Of a stretch of 64,000 bases of DNA, positions 55,406 through 63,740 are shown piece by piece; positions within the stretch are counted from its first letter, which is position 1; every line of letters begins with the position of its first letter. Position numbers and translations under genes: made by a program. The notes below the pieces were generated by a model. It saw only the letters and a list, made by a program, of their open reading frames with translations. It made no database searches and was not told where the DNA came from. The DNA is from Rhizobium bangladeshense (GTDB lineage: Bacteria > Pseudomonadota > Alphaproteobacteria > Rhizobiales > Rhizobiaceae): assembly GCF_017357245.1 (NCBI RefSeq), contig NZ_CP071613.1:434001-498000 (forward strand), in the 5' to 3' direction.

Positions 55406-55473
55406 TGGCAGCGCTGCCATTCTTTCTAGATCATGCCGGGGGCCTTGCCAATGGTAAAATGGCAGCGCTGCCA
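55406..55473. promoter_or_regulatory. Two identical LacI operators between ltnD and its regulator
   Basis: TGGCAGCGCTGCCA occurs at 55406-55419 and again, identically, at 55460-55473. Each is a perfect 14-bp palindrome with a central CG, the hallmark of LacI-family sites. The centres are 54 bp apart, about five turns, which suits looping by a tetrameric repressor. They lie between the divergent ltnD and lacI-type genes, so the regulator likely controls both. Confidence 0.75.
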
Positions 55474-55572
55474 AAAATATCTTGCTTCTTGTCCGAAGTG
55501 GTGAAAAATGGGAGCGGCAGCCACAGCGCACCAACAACTGGTGCACGCCTGAAAGTCCTCCTAGCGCCAGGT

Positions 55573-56583
55573 ATGAAATTGACGATGGAATTCAAGCATC
55601 AGGCGACGGTTACCCTTGCAGAAGTCGCGGAAGCGGCGGGCGTCGGGGAGAGCACGGTGTCGCGGGTTCTGCGCAACCACGGTTCGTTTTCGGGAAAGAC
55701 GCGCGACCGGGTGATGGCCGCCGTGGAACGGCTAGGCTATGTGCCGAACCGGATCGCCGGAACGCTCGCTTCCACCACTTCACGCCTTGTAGCCTTCGTC
55801 ATTCCCTCGCTGTCCAACATCGTCTTTGCCGACGTGCTGCGCGGTGCCGGCGCCGTCCTGGAGGAAAACCGATATCAGGCGGTTTTCTCGGTGACCGACT
55901 ATGATCCGGGCAAAGAGGAAGCGCTCGCGGCCGCGATGCTTGCCTGGCGACCGGCGGCAGTGATGCTGGCGGGGTACGAGCATACCGACGCCACGGCGAA
56001 GATGTTGCGTGCCAGCGGATGCCGGGTTGTGGAACTGCTCGATCTGGATGGCGATGCTCTCGATATCGCCGTCGGCTTCTCGAACCGTGCGGCCGGGCGC
56101 GAGAGCGCTGCGTTTCTGCTCAGGCGAGGCTACCGCCGGATCGGCTATGTCGGTCACGACCTGAGCCGCGACACCCGCGCGGGCAAGCGCTTTTTGAGCT
56201 TTTGCGAAACTCTGGACGCCAACGGAACTCCCCTCATCGCCCGCGAGATTCTGTCGGGCGCTTCTTCGGTGGAAAACGGCAGACAGGGGCTGGAGCAGCT
56301 CCTTGCAAGGGCGACTGATCTCGATGCGGTCTACTTTTCCAACGACGACATGGCGCTCGGCGGTTACTTTCATTGTCTTGCCCGGGGAATCGCCATCCCC
56401 TCGCGGCTCGCCATTTTCGGCTACAACGGTCTCGATATCGGCCGGGCAATACCGCAACCCCTATCGACCATCCGGACGCCGCGCGTGGCGACGGGACAAA
56501 CAGCCGCGCAGTTGGTCGTCGCCAACGCGCCGCCGCAGGCCATCGATCTCGGTTTTGAACTGATCGAAGGGGCAACTGCGTAA
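55573..56583 (+). CDS. LacI-family transcriptional repressor of the threonate operon
   Basis: 336 residues. HTH at the N-terminus: TVTLAEVAEAAGVGESTVSR with the hinge following at LGYVPNRIAGTLAS, and a periplasmic-binding-protein-like effector domain (RLVAFVIPSLSNIVFADVLR on). Starts at 55573 and 55585 are both possible; neither has a clear ribosome site. It flanks the two identical palindromes and diverges from ltnD. It is followed by otnC on the same strand. Confidence 0.9.
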   Translation: MKLTMEFKHQATVTLAEVAEAAGVGESTVSRVLRNHGSFSGKTRDRVMAAVERLGYVPNRIAGTLASTTSRLVAFVIPSLSNIVFADVLRGAGAVLEENRYQAVFSVTDYDPGKEEALAAAMLAWRPAAVMLAGYEHTDATAKMLRASGCRVVELLDLDGDALDIAVGFSNRAAGRESAAFLLRRGYRRIGYVGHDLSRDTRAGKRFLSFCETLDANGTPLIAREILSGASSVENGRQGLEQLLARATDLDAVYFSNDDMALGGYFHCLARGIAIPSRLAIFGYNGLDIGRAIPQPLSTIRTPRVATGQTAAQLVVANAPPQAIDLGFELIEGATA

Positions 56584-56599
56584 CATTGGAGGAACCGCC

Positions 56600-57268
56600 A
56601 TGTCCGACGCGCGCCTGCGTGAGGAAATCTGCCGATACGGTCGCTCGCTGTTCGAGCGCGGGCTGACGCCCGGTTCGTCCGGCAACATATCGTTGCGGCT
56701 GGAAGACGGCGGCTGGCTGGTAACGCCGACCAACGCCTCGCTCGGTTTTCTCGACCCGGCGCGTATCTCGAGGCTCGACGCGGAAGGCCGATTGCTGTCC
56801 GGCGACAAGCCGACCAAGGAAATCCCGCTTCACACGGCGCTCTACGATACGCGCGGCAGCGCCCGCGCCATCGTCCATCTCCACTCCACCCATGCCGTGG
56901 CGCTGACCATGCTGCCGGAGATCGATCCGCGTGCTGCCCTGCCGCCGATGACGCCATATTATTTGATGAGGGCCGGCGAAACCGCTTTGGTGCCCTATTA
57001 TCGTCCCGGCGATCCGGCGGTCGCCGACGCTATCCGCGGGCTGGCAGGCCGATATTCGTCGGTGCTTCTGGCCAATCATGGACCTGTTGTCGCCGGCGAC
57101 AGCCTGGAGGCGGCGGTCTTCGCAACCGAGGAACTGGAGGAAACGGCGAAGCTCTATCTGCTGTTGCGCAACCTCAATCCCCGGTTCCTCAGCCCGGCTC
57201 AGGTGGCTGATCTCGTCAATACCTTCGGCCTCGATCTTCCCTCGCATCACGACCACAACCACGATTGA
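56600..57268 (+). CDS. otnC: 3-oxo-tetronate 4-phosphate decarboxylase, class II aldolase family
   Basis: 222 residues. Zinc-site motif IVHLHSTHAVALTML (two His) and the later ANHGPVVAG (third His), with a GSSGNIS start typical of the family. It converts 3-oxo-tetronate 4-phosphate to dihydroxyacetone phosphate and CO2. It is next to the LacI regulator on the strand opposite to the other otn genes, so the pathway is split between two divergent units that the regulator can switch together. GGAGG precedes ATG 56600. Confidence 0.92.
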   Translation: MSDARLREEICRYGRSLFERGLTPGSSGNISLRLEDGGWLVTPTNASLGFLDPARISRLDAEGRLLSGDKPTKEIPLHTALYDTRGSARAIVHLHSTHAVALTMLPEIDPRAALPPMTPYYLMRAGETALVPYYRPGDPAVADAIRGLAGRYSSVLLANHGPVVAGDSLEAAVFATEELEETAKLYLLLRNLNPRFLSPAQVADLVNTFGLDLPSHHDHNHD

Positions 57269-57458
57269 ACCCGTCTCCGCTTCAGGAGCATGGGAGCTTG
57301 AAGGTATGATCCGTTTGCGTGAGCGCGCAACCTTCTGCCAAACGCCGCTTTCGATACGATAGATTCTGCTTCAGACGCCGCCAATTCAGGTAAGCCACGG
57401 ACAAAGCGGTGCATATGATTGTGAAACATCCCGGTTCCAATCATTCAAGGATACGCAG

Positions 57459-58127
57459 ATGACGACGTTCCGTCCGAAATACATCACCTTCGATTGCTAC
57501 GGCACGCTGACCAATTTTCAGATGGCGGAAGCGGCACGCGATCTCTACGGCGACCAGCTCGACGAGCCGCGGATGGTGGAGTTCGTCAGGAATTTCGCCG
57601 CCTATCGTCTCGACGAGATCATGGGAGCCTGGAAGCCCTACGCCGAGGTGGTGCACAACTCGCTCGAGCGGACATGCAAGCGCAACGGCGTGACATTTCG
57701 CGACGAAGCAGCGCAAATCGTTTATGAGCGTGTTCCCACCTGGGGGCCGCACCGGGACGTACCGGGGGGCCTCGCCAGGGTCGCCCGGGAAATTCCGCTG
57801 GTGATCCTGTCGAATGCCATGGATGCGCAGATCATGTCGAATGTCGAAAAGCTCGGCGCGCCCTTCCACGCGGTGTATACCGCTCAGCAGGCCAATGCTT
57901 ACAAGCCGCGTTTCCAGGCTTTTGAATACATGTTCGACATGCTGGGCTGCGGGCCGGAGGACGTGCTGCACTGCTCGTCTTCCTTCCGCTACGATCTGAT
58001 GTCGGCGCACGATCTCGGCATCAAGAACAAGGTGTGGGTCAATCGCGGCCACGAGCCGGCTAACCCCTATTACGGCTATGTCGAAATTCCCGATATCTCC
58101 GGCTTGCCTGGCGTGGTCGGCCTCTGA
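57459..58127 (+). CDS. Haloacid dehalogenase type II-like HAD hydrolase
   Basis: 222 residues. Motif 1 ITFDCYGTLTNF has D12-x-Y14-G-T16 as in authentic L-2-haloacid dehalogenases; further parts are ILSNAMDAQIM (Ser-Asn), YKPRFQAFEY (Lys) and SSSFRYDLMSAHDLG. Unlike the family member at 49.0 kb, Tyr is kept. It is 13 bp before the FAD amine oxidase, so the two probably form an operon. The substrate is unknown; a phosphatase role is also possible. The 190-bp gap before it holds no gene; a TATGAT near 57413 may be its -10 box. Confidence 0.85.
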   Translation: MTTFRPKYITFDCYGTLTNFQMAEAARDLYGDQLDEPRMVEFVRNFAAYRLDEIMGAWKPYAEVVHNSLERTCKRNGVTFRDEAAQIVYERVPTWGPHRDVPGGLARVAREIPLVILSNAMDAQIMSNVEKLGAPFHAVYTAQQANAYKPRFQAFEYMFDMLGCGPEDVLHCSSSFRYDLMSAHDLGIKNKVWVNRGHEPANPYYGYVEIPDISGLPGVVGL

Positions 58128-58140
58128 CGGAGACGAGTGG

Positions 58141-59415
58141 ATGCAGTTCCAATCCTACTGGCACGACACGGCCCGCCCTTTTGCCCATGCAGTTCAAGGT
58201 CCGGTCGAAGGACATTATGATGTCGCCGTCATCGGCGCCGGCTTTACCGGGCTTGCGGCAGCGCGCCAGCTTGCGAAAGCCGGTGTCAAGGTCGTCGTGC
58301 TGGAGGCCGAACGTGTGGGCTGGGGGGCGTCGGGACGCAATGGCGGCCATCTCAACAACGGGCTTGCCCACAGTTTCCTGTCCGCAAAGTCAGCGCTTGG
58401 CCCGGAACGGGCCATCGCACTTTATCGGGCGTTCGATGACTCGATCGACACGATCGAGACGATCATCGCCGAGGAGGGGATCGACTGCAATTTCCGTCGT
58501 GCCGGAAAGTTGAAGCTTGCCTCCAAGCCGCAGCATTTCAATGCCATTGCCCGCAATTTCGAGGCTGTGCATAAAGAGGTCGATCCGGAGACGGCGCTTC
58601 TTTCGGCGGGTGACTTGAAGAGTGAGGTCGGCTCGCCCTTCCATGGCGCCATGCTCTCGAAGAAGAGCGCAATGATGCATATGGGTTGCTATGTCGTCGG
58701 GCTCGCCGCAGCAGCCGTCCGCCACGGCGCCGTCATTTTCGAAAAGGCTGCCGTGACCGGCCACAGGCAAGGCAACGGCCGCCACAGCCTCGAGACGGGG
58801 CGAGGCACCGTCACCGCCGACCACGTGCTGGTCGCGACAGGCGCCTATACGCCGTCGACCTTCGGCTATTTCCGCCGCCGGATTATTTCCGTCGGCAGCT
58901 TTCTGCTCGCCACCCGACCGCTGAGCGACGCCGAAGTCGCAGCGACCATGCCGGGAAACCGGACCTGTGTCACCTCGATGAACATCGGCAACTATTTCCG
59001 GCTATCACCGGACAAACGGCTGATCTTCGGTGGTCGCGCCCGCTTTTCCGCGACGTCGGATCAGCGGTCGGATGCAAAGAGCGGCGATATCCTGCGCGCC
59101 GGTCTGGCTGAAATCTTCCCGCAACTTGCCGGCATTGAGATCGATTATTGCTGGGGCGGGCTCGTCGATATGACGAAAGACCGCTATCCCCGCGCGGGCT
59201 ATGCCGACGGCGTTTGGTATGCCATGGGCTATTCCGGCCACGGCGCCCAGCTCTCCACCCACCTCGGCATGATCATCGCTGATGCGATAATGGGCAAGGC
59301 GGATCGCAATCCGGTAAAAGGCCTTGGATGGCCTGCCGTCCCCGGCCATTTCGGCAAGCCGTGGTTCCTGCCGGTCGTCGGGCTCTATTACAAGACACTT
59401 GATCGCTTTATGTAA
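58141..59415 (+). CDS. FAD-dependent amine oxidoreductase, PuuB/DadA-like
   Basis: 424 residues from ATG 58141. FAD site VAVIGAGFTGLAAARQLAKA, then ERVGWGASGRNGGHLNNG, which is the typical signature of gamma-glutamylputrescine oxidoreductases, and WGGLVDMTKDRYPRAG near the C-terminus. It oxidises an amine to an aldehyde. A semialdehyde dehydrogenase gene lies just past the terminator on the opposite strand, fitting the aldehyde product. Other DAO relatives cannot be excluded. Confidence 0.87.
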   Translation: MQFQSYWHDTARPFAHAVQGPVEGHYDVAVIGAGFTGLAAARQLAKAGVKVVVLEAERVGWGASGRNGGHLNNGLAHSFLSAKSALGPERAIALYRAFDDSIDTIETIIAEEGIDCNFRRAGKLKLASKPQHFNAIARNFEAVHKEVDPETALLSAGDLKSEVGSPFHGAMLSKKSAMMHMGCYVVGLAAAAVRHGAVIFEKAAVTGHRQGNGRHSLETGRGTVTADHVLVATGAYTPSTFGYFRRRIISVGSFLLATRPLSDAEVAATMPGNRTCVTSMNIGNYFRLSPDKRLIFGGRARFSATSDQRSDAKSGDILRAGLAEIFPQLAGIEIDYCWGGLVDMTKDRYPRAGYADGVWYAMGYSGHGAQLSTHLGMIIADAIMGKADRNPVKGLGWPAVPGHFGKPWFLPVVGLYYKTLDRFM

Positions 59416-59519
59416 GCGCGGCGTGAGGAGTGCGGTTGAGCCGTGCGCGGGCCTGTGTCGCAAAAGGTTGCGGCAGCATGAGACAGGCAGAAATTGATCC
59501 AAAGTTTGCGACATCGTTT

Positions 59520-59562
59520 AGAAAGGGCGCCGGAATGATCTTCCGAGCGCCCTTTCTTTCTT
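59520..59562 (+). terminator. Intrinsic terminator after the amine oxidoreductase gene
   Basis: AGAAAGGGCGC (59520-59530) pairs with GCGCCCTTTCT (59547-59557), extended inside by CGGAA/TTCCG around a TGATC loop with one unpaired A, then a T-rich tail. It is the clearest rho-independent terminator in the window, lying between convergent genes and oriented for the rightward one. Confidence 0.9.
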
Positions 59563-59567
59563 GCCGG

Positions 59568-61025
59568 TCAGGAAAGCCCGCCGATGTGGAAGCTCTTCAT
59601 TTCAAGATATTCCTCAATGCCGCATTGTGCGCCCTCACGCCCGAGGCCGGATTGCTTGACGCCGCCAAACGGAGCGACCTCGGTGGAGATGGCGCCCGTG
59701 TTCAGGCCGATCATGCCGAATTCGAGCGCCTCGCCGACCCGCCAGGACCGTTTGAGGCTTTCCGTGTAGAAATAGGCCGCCAGGCCGAAGGGGGTGGAAT
59801 TTGCGATGCGGATCGCCTCTTCCTCGGTGTCGAACCGGAACAGCGGGGCAACCGGCCCGAATGTCTCTTCGCTGGCAAGCTGCATGTCCACAGTCGCGTC
59901 GCCAAGCACCATTGGAGCGGCATATTGATCGCCTGCGGGCATGGAATCCGCGGCGGCGAGGATCTTCGCTCCCTTTTCTACTGCATCCCCCACGTGACGC
60001 TTGATCTTCTCGATCGCAGCCTTGTTGATCATCGGTCCGATATCCGTGCCTGCCTCCGTGCCTGCCCCGACCTTCATGGACGAAACCCGCGCGCCGAGTT
60101 TGGCGGCAAAGGCATCGTAGACGCCGGACTGAACAAGAAGACGGTTGGCGCACACGCAGGTCTGCCCGCCATTGCGGAATTTCGACGCGATGGCGCCTTC
60201 CACGGCAAGATCGAGATCGGCATCGTCGAAAACGATGAAAGGCGCGTTGCCGCCGAGTTCGAGGCTGAGCCGCTTGACGCTGTCGGCCGCCCCGCGCATC
60301 AGCAGCGACCCAACTCGAGTCGAGCCGGTGAAAGAGATCTTGCGGACGGTCTGGTTCGTCATCAGTTCGTCGCCGATTGCGGCCGGCATGCCGGTGACGA
60401 TGTTGATCACACCCTTGGGGATGCCGGCCCGTTCTGCCAGTACGGCAAGCGCCAGCGTCGAAAAGGGCGTCAGCTCCGATGGTTTGATGACGACCGTGCA
60501 ACCTGCCGCAAGCGCCGGCCCCACCTTGCGCGTAATCATCGCATTGGGAAAATTCCACGGCGTGATGACCGCCGACACGCCGACGGGCTCCTTCAGGACA
60601 ACGATCCGCCGGTCCGCGGTGGGCGAGGGGATGGTCGTTCCGCCGATGCGGCGTGCTTCCTCGGAAAACCATTTGAGGAACGAGGCGCCGTATCGAATTT
60701 CGCCCCGCGCTTCCGTCAGCGGCTTGCCCTGTTCCGTGGTCAGGATCAGCGCCAGGTCCTCGATATTGTCGAGCATCAGATCGTGCCAGGCCTCGAGCAG
60801 GGCGGCGCGCTCGGCATGGGTCTTTGCCCGCCAGGGGCCAAAGGCTTTTTCCGCCGCCGCTATTGCCGCCCGCGTATCGGCCCCGTCCATGTCGGGGACG
60901 CTGCCCAGCACATTCTGCGTCGCCGGATCGATCACCTCGATCGTGCGCCCGGCTGCGGCCCCGCACCATTCTCCGCCGATGAGCCCTTGCTGGCGCAGCA
61001 GGCTGCGATCCCTTAAACCGTTCAT
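59568..61025 (-). CDS. gabD: NAD(P)-dependent succinate-semialdehyde dehydrogenase
   Basis: 485 residues from ATG 61025 (AAAGGGGAGAAA before it). Catalytic Cys is in GGQTCVCANRLLVQSG and Glu in LELGGNAPFIVF, with the GabD-like PWNFPNAMITRKVGPALAAG. It oxidises succinate semialdehyde or a similar omega-aldehyde acid. It follows a tartrate-type dehydrogenase on the same strand and is convergent with the PuuB-like oxidase. It is different in sequence from the aldehyde dehydrogenase at 38.9 kb. Confidence 0.9.
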   Translation of the reverse strand: MNGLRDRSLLRQQGLIGGEWCGAAAGRTIEVIDPATQNVLGSVPDMDGADTRAAIAAAEKAFGPWRAKTHAERAALLEAWHDLMLDNIEDLALILTTEQGKPLTEARGEIRYGASFLKWFSEEARRIGGTTIPSPTADRRIVVLKEPVGVSAVITPWNFPNAMITRKVGPALAAGCTVVIKPSELTPFSTLALAVLAERAGIPKGVINIVTGMPAAIGDELMTNQTVRKISFTGSTRVGSLLMRGAADSVKRLSLELGGNAPFIVFDDADLDLAVEGAIASKFRNGGQTCVCANRLLVQSGVYDAFAAKLGARVSSMKVGAGTEAGTDIGPMINKAAIEKIKRHVGDAVEKGAKILAAADSMPAGDQYAAPMVLGDATVDMQLASEETFGPVAPLFRFDTEEEAIRIANSTPFGLAAYFYTESLKRSWRVGEALEFGMIGLNTGAISTEVAPFGGVKQSGLGREGAQCGIEEYLEMKSFHIGGLS

Positions 61026-61079
61026 TTTCTCCCCTTTCATCAGAGCATTTCTAAACCACTGCCAGGTTTGCGCGACGCG

Positions 61080-62123
61080 CTAATCGAGTGCTGAAAGCAC
61101 TGATGCCGTGATCGCGTCGGTTTTGTCCTTGCCGGGTATGGCGCCGATGCCGCGCGCCGTCGTCGCCTCGATTGCGGCCATTATCCTTCCGGCGGCAGCC
61201 GCTTCTCCGAGATGCTCCAGCATCATTGCGCCGGACCAGATGGCGGCTATCGGATTGGCGATGCCGAGATGAGCGATGTCGGGCGCGGAACCGTGTACGG
61301 GTTCGAACATGGATGGCGCCGAGCGATCAGGATTGACGTTGGCGGATGCCGCGAAGCCGAGCCCGCCCTGGATGGCGGCGCCAAGGTCGGTCAGAATGTC
61401 GCCGAACAGATTGGATGCGACCACGACATCGAGGCTCTCAGGCGCCATGACCATGCGGGCAGCCATGGCGTCGATATGGTAGCTCGTCACTTCGACATCG
61501 GGATATTCGGCCGAGAGCCGGTGGGTGATCTCGTCCCAGAAGACCATCGAATATTTCTGCGCGTTGGACTTGGTCACCGACGCGAGTTTGCCGCGCCGCG
61601 CACGCGCTTGCTCGAAGCCGAAACGCAGGATGCGTTCGACCCCCTTTCGGGTGAAGATGGAGGTTTCGACCGCCACCTCGCTGTCGGTGCCCTGGTGCAC
61701 GCGGCCGCCGGCGCCGGAATACTCGCCTTCGGTATTTTCGCGGACGCAGAGGATGTCGAAGCCGTTGGACCGCAGCGGTCCCTCTACGCCCGGCAGCAGC
61801 CGGTGTGGGCGGATGTTGGCATATTGCACGAAAGCCTTGCGGATGGGCAGCAGCAGCCCATGCAGCGACACGGAATCCGGCACCTTGCGAGGCCATCCGA
61901 CGGCGCCGAGCAGAATGGCGTCGAAGGACCTCAGCGTATCGATCCCGTCAGCGGGCATCATGCTGCCGTTTTCGAGATAGTAGTCGCAGGACCAGGGGTA
62001 GCGGGTCGCTCCAAGACAAAACCCGCTCGATCCGGCTGTCTTTTCGAGCACGGCCCAGGCTGCATCTGTCACGTCGCGGCCGATGCCGTCTCCGGGCAGA
62101 AGGGCGATCTTGTAGGACTTCAT
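61080..62123 (-). CDS. Tartrate/3-isopropylmalate-type beta-decarboxylating dehydrogenase
   Basis: 347 residues. N-terminus KIALLPGDGIGRDVTDAAWA; substrate and metal region includes RENTEGEYSGAGGRVHQG, the DAMAARMV stretch and ASNLFGDILTDLGAAIQGG, and the C-terminal EPVHGSAPDIAHLGIANP. It is the tartrate dehydrogenase/decarboxylase (TtuC) subgroup, oxidising and often decarboxylating malate-like diacids. It is flanked by two aldehyde dehydrogenases in one leftward operon with gaps of about 10-55 bp. Confidence 0.9.
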   Translation of the reverse strand: MKSYKIALLPGDGIGRDVTDAAWAVLEKTAGSSGFCLGATRYPWSCDYYLENGSMMPADGIDTLRSFDAILLGAVGWPRKVPDSVSLHGLLLPIRKAFVQYANIRPHRLLPGVEGPLRSNGFDILCVRENTEGEYSGAGGRVHQGTDSEVAVETSIFTRKGVERILRFGFEQARARRGKLASVTKSNAQKYSMVFWDEITHRLSAEYPDVEVTSYHIDAMAARMVMAPESLDVVVASNLFGDILTDLGAAIQGGLGFAASANVNPDRSAPSMFEPVHGSAPDIAHLGIANPIAAIWSGAMMLEHLGEAAAAGRIMAAIEATTARGIGAIPGKDKTDAITASVLSALD

Positions 62124-62132
62124 CGCAGCTCC

Positions 62133-63596
62133 TTAAAGGCTGATGAGCACACTCTTGCTCTTGCGGTTGGCGAGATAGGCTTCGCGGCCGAGATCCTTAC
62201 CGATGCCGGACTGCTTGTAGCCGCCGGTCGGCAGGATATGGTCGCGCGAGCGGCCGTAACGGTTGACCCAGACGGTGCCGGCCTGCAGGCGGCGGGTGAG
62301 GCGGATCGCACGGGAGAGATCGCGGGTGAAGAGGCCGGCTGCCAGCCCATAGGATGGATGGTCGGCGAGCCTCAGCGCCTCCTCCTCATCCTCGAAGGTC
62401 TGGATGGTCAGGACCGGTCCGAAGATTTCCTCGAGAACCGCCGGCGATGTTGCCGTCACGCCCGAAATCAGCGTCGGTGCGTAGAAATAACCCTCGCGGT
62501 CGAGCCGGCGGCCACCCGTAAGGCATTCGGCCCCGTCGTCGATGGCAGCGCGGATGATGCCATCCATGCGGGCGATCTGGCGTTCGGAGATGACGGGCGA
62601 ATAATCGGTCGTTTCCTCCCAGGTCGGCCCCGGCCGGATTGCCGCCAGTCTGGAAAGCAGTGCTGCTGCGAGCGCGTCCGCAACCTTGGCCTCGACGATG
62701 AGGCGCGATCCGCATATGCAGGCCTGGCCGGCATTGGACAAAATGCTGGCGGCGATGGCGCCTGCCGCGTGATCGAGATCGGCATCCGCGAAGACCAACT
62801 GAGGACTCTTGCCGCCGAGCTCCAGCGTCATCGGCTTCACCCCCGTACGGGCAATGTTGGCCATGATCGCCGCACCGGCCGCGGTTGAGCCGGTGAAGCT
62901 GACTTTGGAAATTCCCGGATGCCCGGTGATGGCGGTTCCGGTGGTGGGACCGTCACCAAGGACGACGTTGACGAGACCGGCCGGCAGGCCGGCCCGCACC
63001 GAGAGCTCGGCAAGATAGAGTGTCGAAAACGGCGTCATCTCCGATGGCTTCAACACCACCGCATTGCCCGCTGCCAGCGCCGGGCCAAGCTTCCAACCTG
63101 CCATCGACAAGGGAAAATTCCAGGGGGTGATGGCACCGACGACGCCATAGGGCTCGGTCATGATCATGCCGAAATTCGCGTCGTCGGTTGGGGCGAGATC
63201 GCCGCCTTCCTTATCGGCGAATTCGGCAAAGAAGCGGATCTGCTCGGCGGTAACGGTGATATCGCCGGCGACGAGATGGCCGACGGGTCGGGTTGAGGAG
63301 AGCGACTCAAGCCTGGCGAGAGTCTCCGCCTCGGCTTCGATGAGGTCCGCCCAGCGCTGCAGCGCCGTGGTGCGTTCACGCGGCCGCACGCCGCCCCAAT
63401 TGCTCCTGTCTAACGCCTCCCTTGCCGTTTCAACGGCCTGATCGACAAGGGCAGCGTCGGCAAGCGGACAGCCGGCATAGGGCTTGCCGTCGGACGGCCG
63501 ATACATGTCGATGACGGCTTCGGCCGGCATCAGCCGGCCGCCGATGAAATGTCCCACCGGCAGGGAAATCGTGTTCGGATCGAAGCTGAGTGTCAT
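62133..63596 (-). CDS. NAD-dependent aldehyde dehydrogenase
   Basis: 487 residues. Catalytic Cys in NAGQACICGSRLIVEAK, Glu in LELGGKSPQLVF, and the cofactor region PWNFPLSMAGWKLGPALAAG. The family resemblance is to phenylacetaldehyde/gamma-aminobutyraldehyde-type dehydrogenases. It is 10 bp before the tartrate-type dehydrogenase. The order aldehyde dehydrogenase, dehydrogenase/decarboxylase, semialdehyde dehydrogenase fits oxidation of an amine-derived aldehyde. Confidence 0.9.
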   Translation of the reverse strand: MTLSFDPNTISLPVGHFIGGRLMPAEAVIDMYRPSDGKPYAGCPLADAALVDQAVETAREALDRSNWGGVRPRERTTALQRWADLIEAEAETLARLESLSSTRPVGHLVAGDITVTAEQIRFFAEFADKEGGDLAPTDDANFGMIMTEPYGVVGAITPWNFPLSMAGWKLGPALAAGNAVVLKPSEMTPFSTLYLAELSVRAGLPAGLVNVVLGDGPTTGTAITGHPGISKVSFTGSTAAGAAIMANIARTGVKPMTLELGGKSPQLVFADADLDHAAGAIAASILSNAGQACICGSRLIVEAKVADALAAALLSRLAAIRPGPTWEETTDYSPVISERQIARMDGIIRAAIDDGAECLTGGRRLDREGYFYAPTLISGVTATSPAVLEEIFGPVLTIQTFEDEEEALRLADHPSYGLAAGLFTRDLSRAIRLTRRLQAGTVWVNRYGRSRDHILPTGGYKQSGIGKDLGREAYLANRKSKSVLISL

Positions 63597-63740
63597 TGCG
63601 TGTCCTCGGCATGAGCTGACGTAAGCCTAGCTTGGGAACACGAGCAGCATGCTTCGACCGGGAATGCTGCGGCGGATAAAAATTGCGTTTTCCGCGCCGA
63701 CGCCAGTCAAATCTACGGCTGGCGCCGGGCCGCCGCACCG

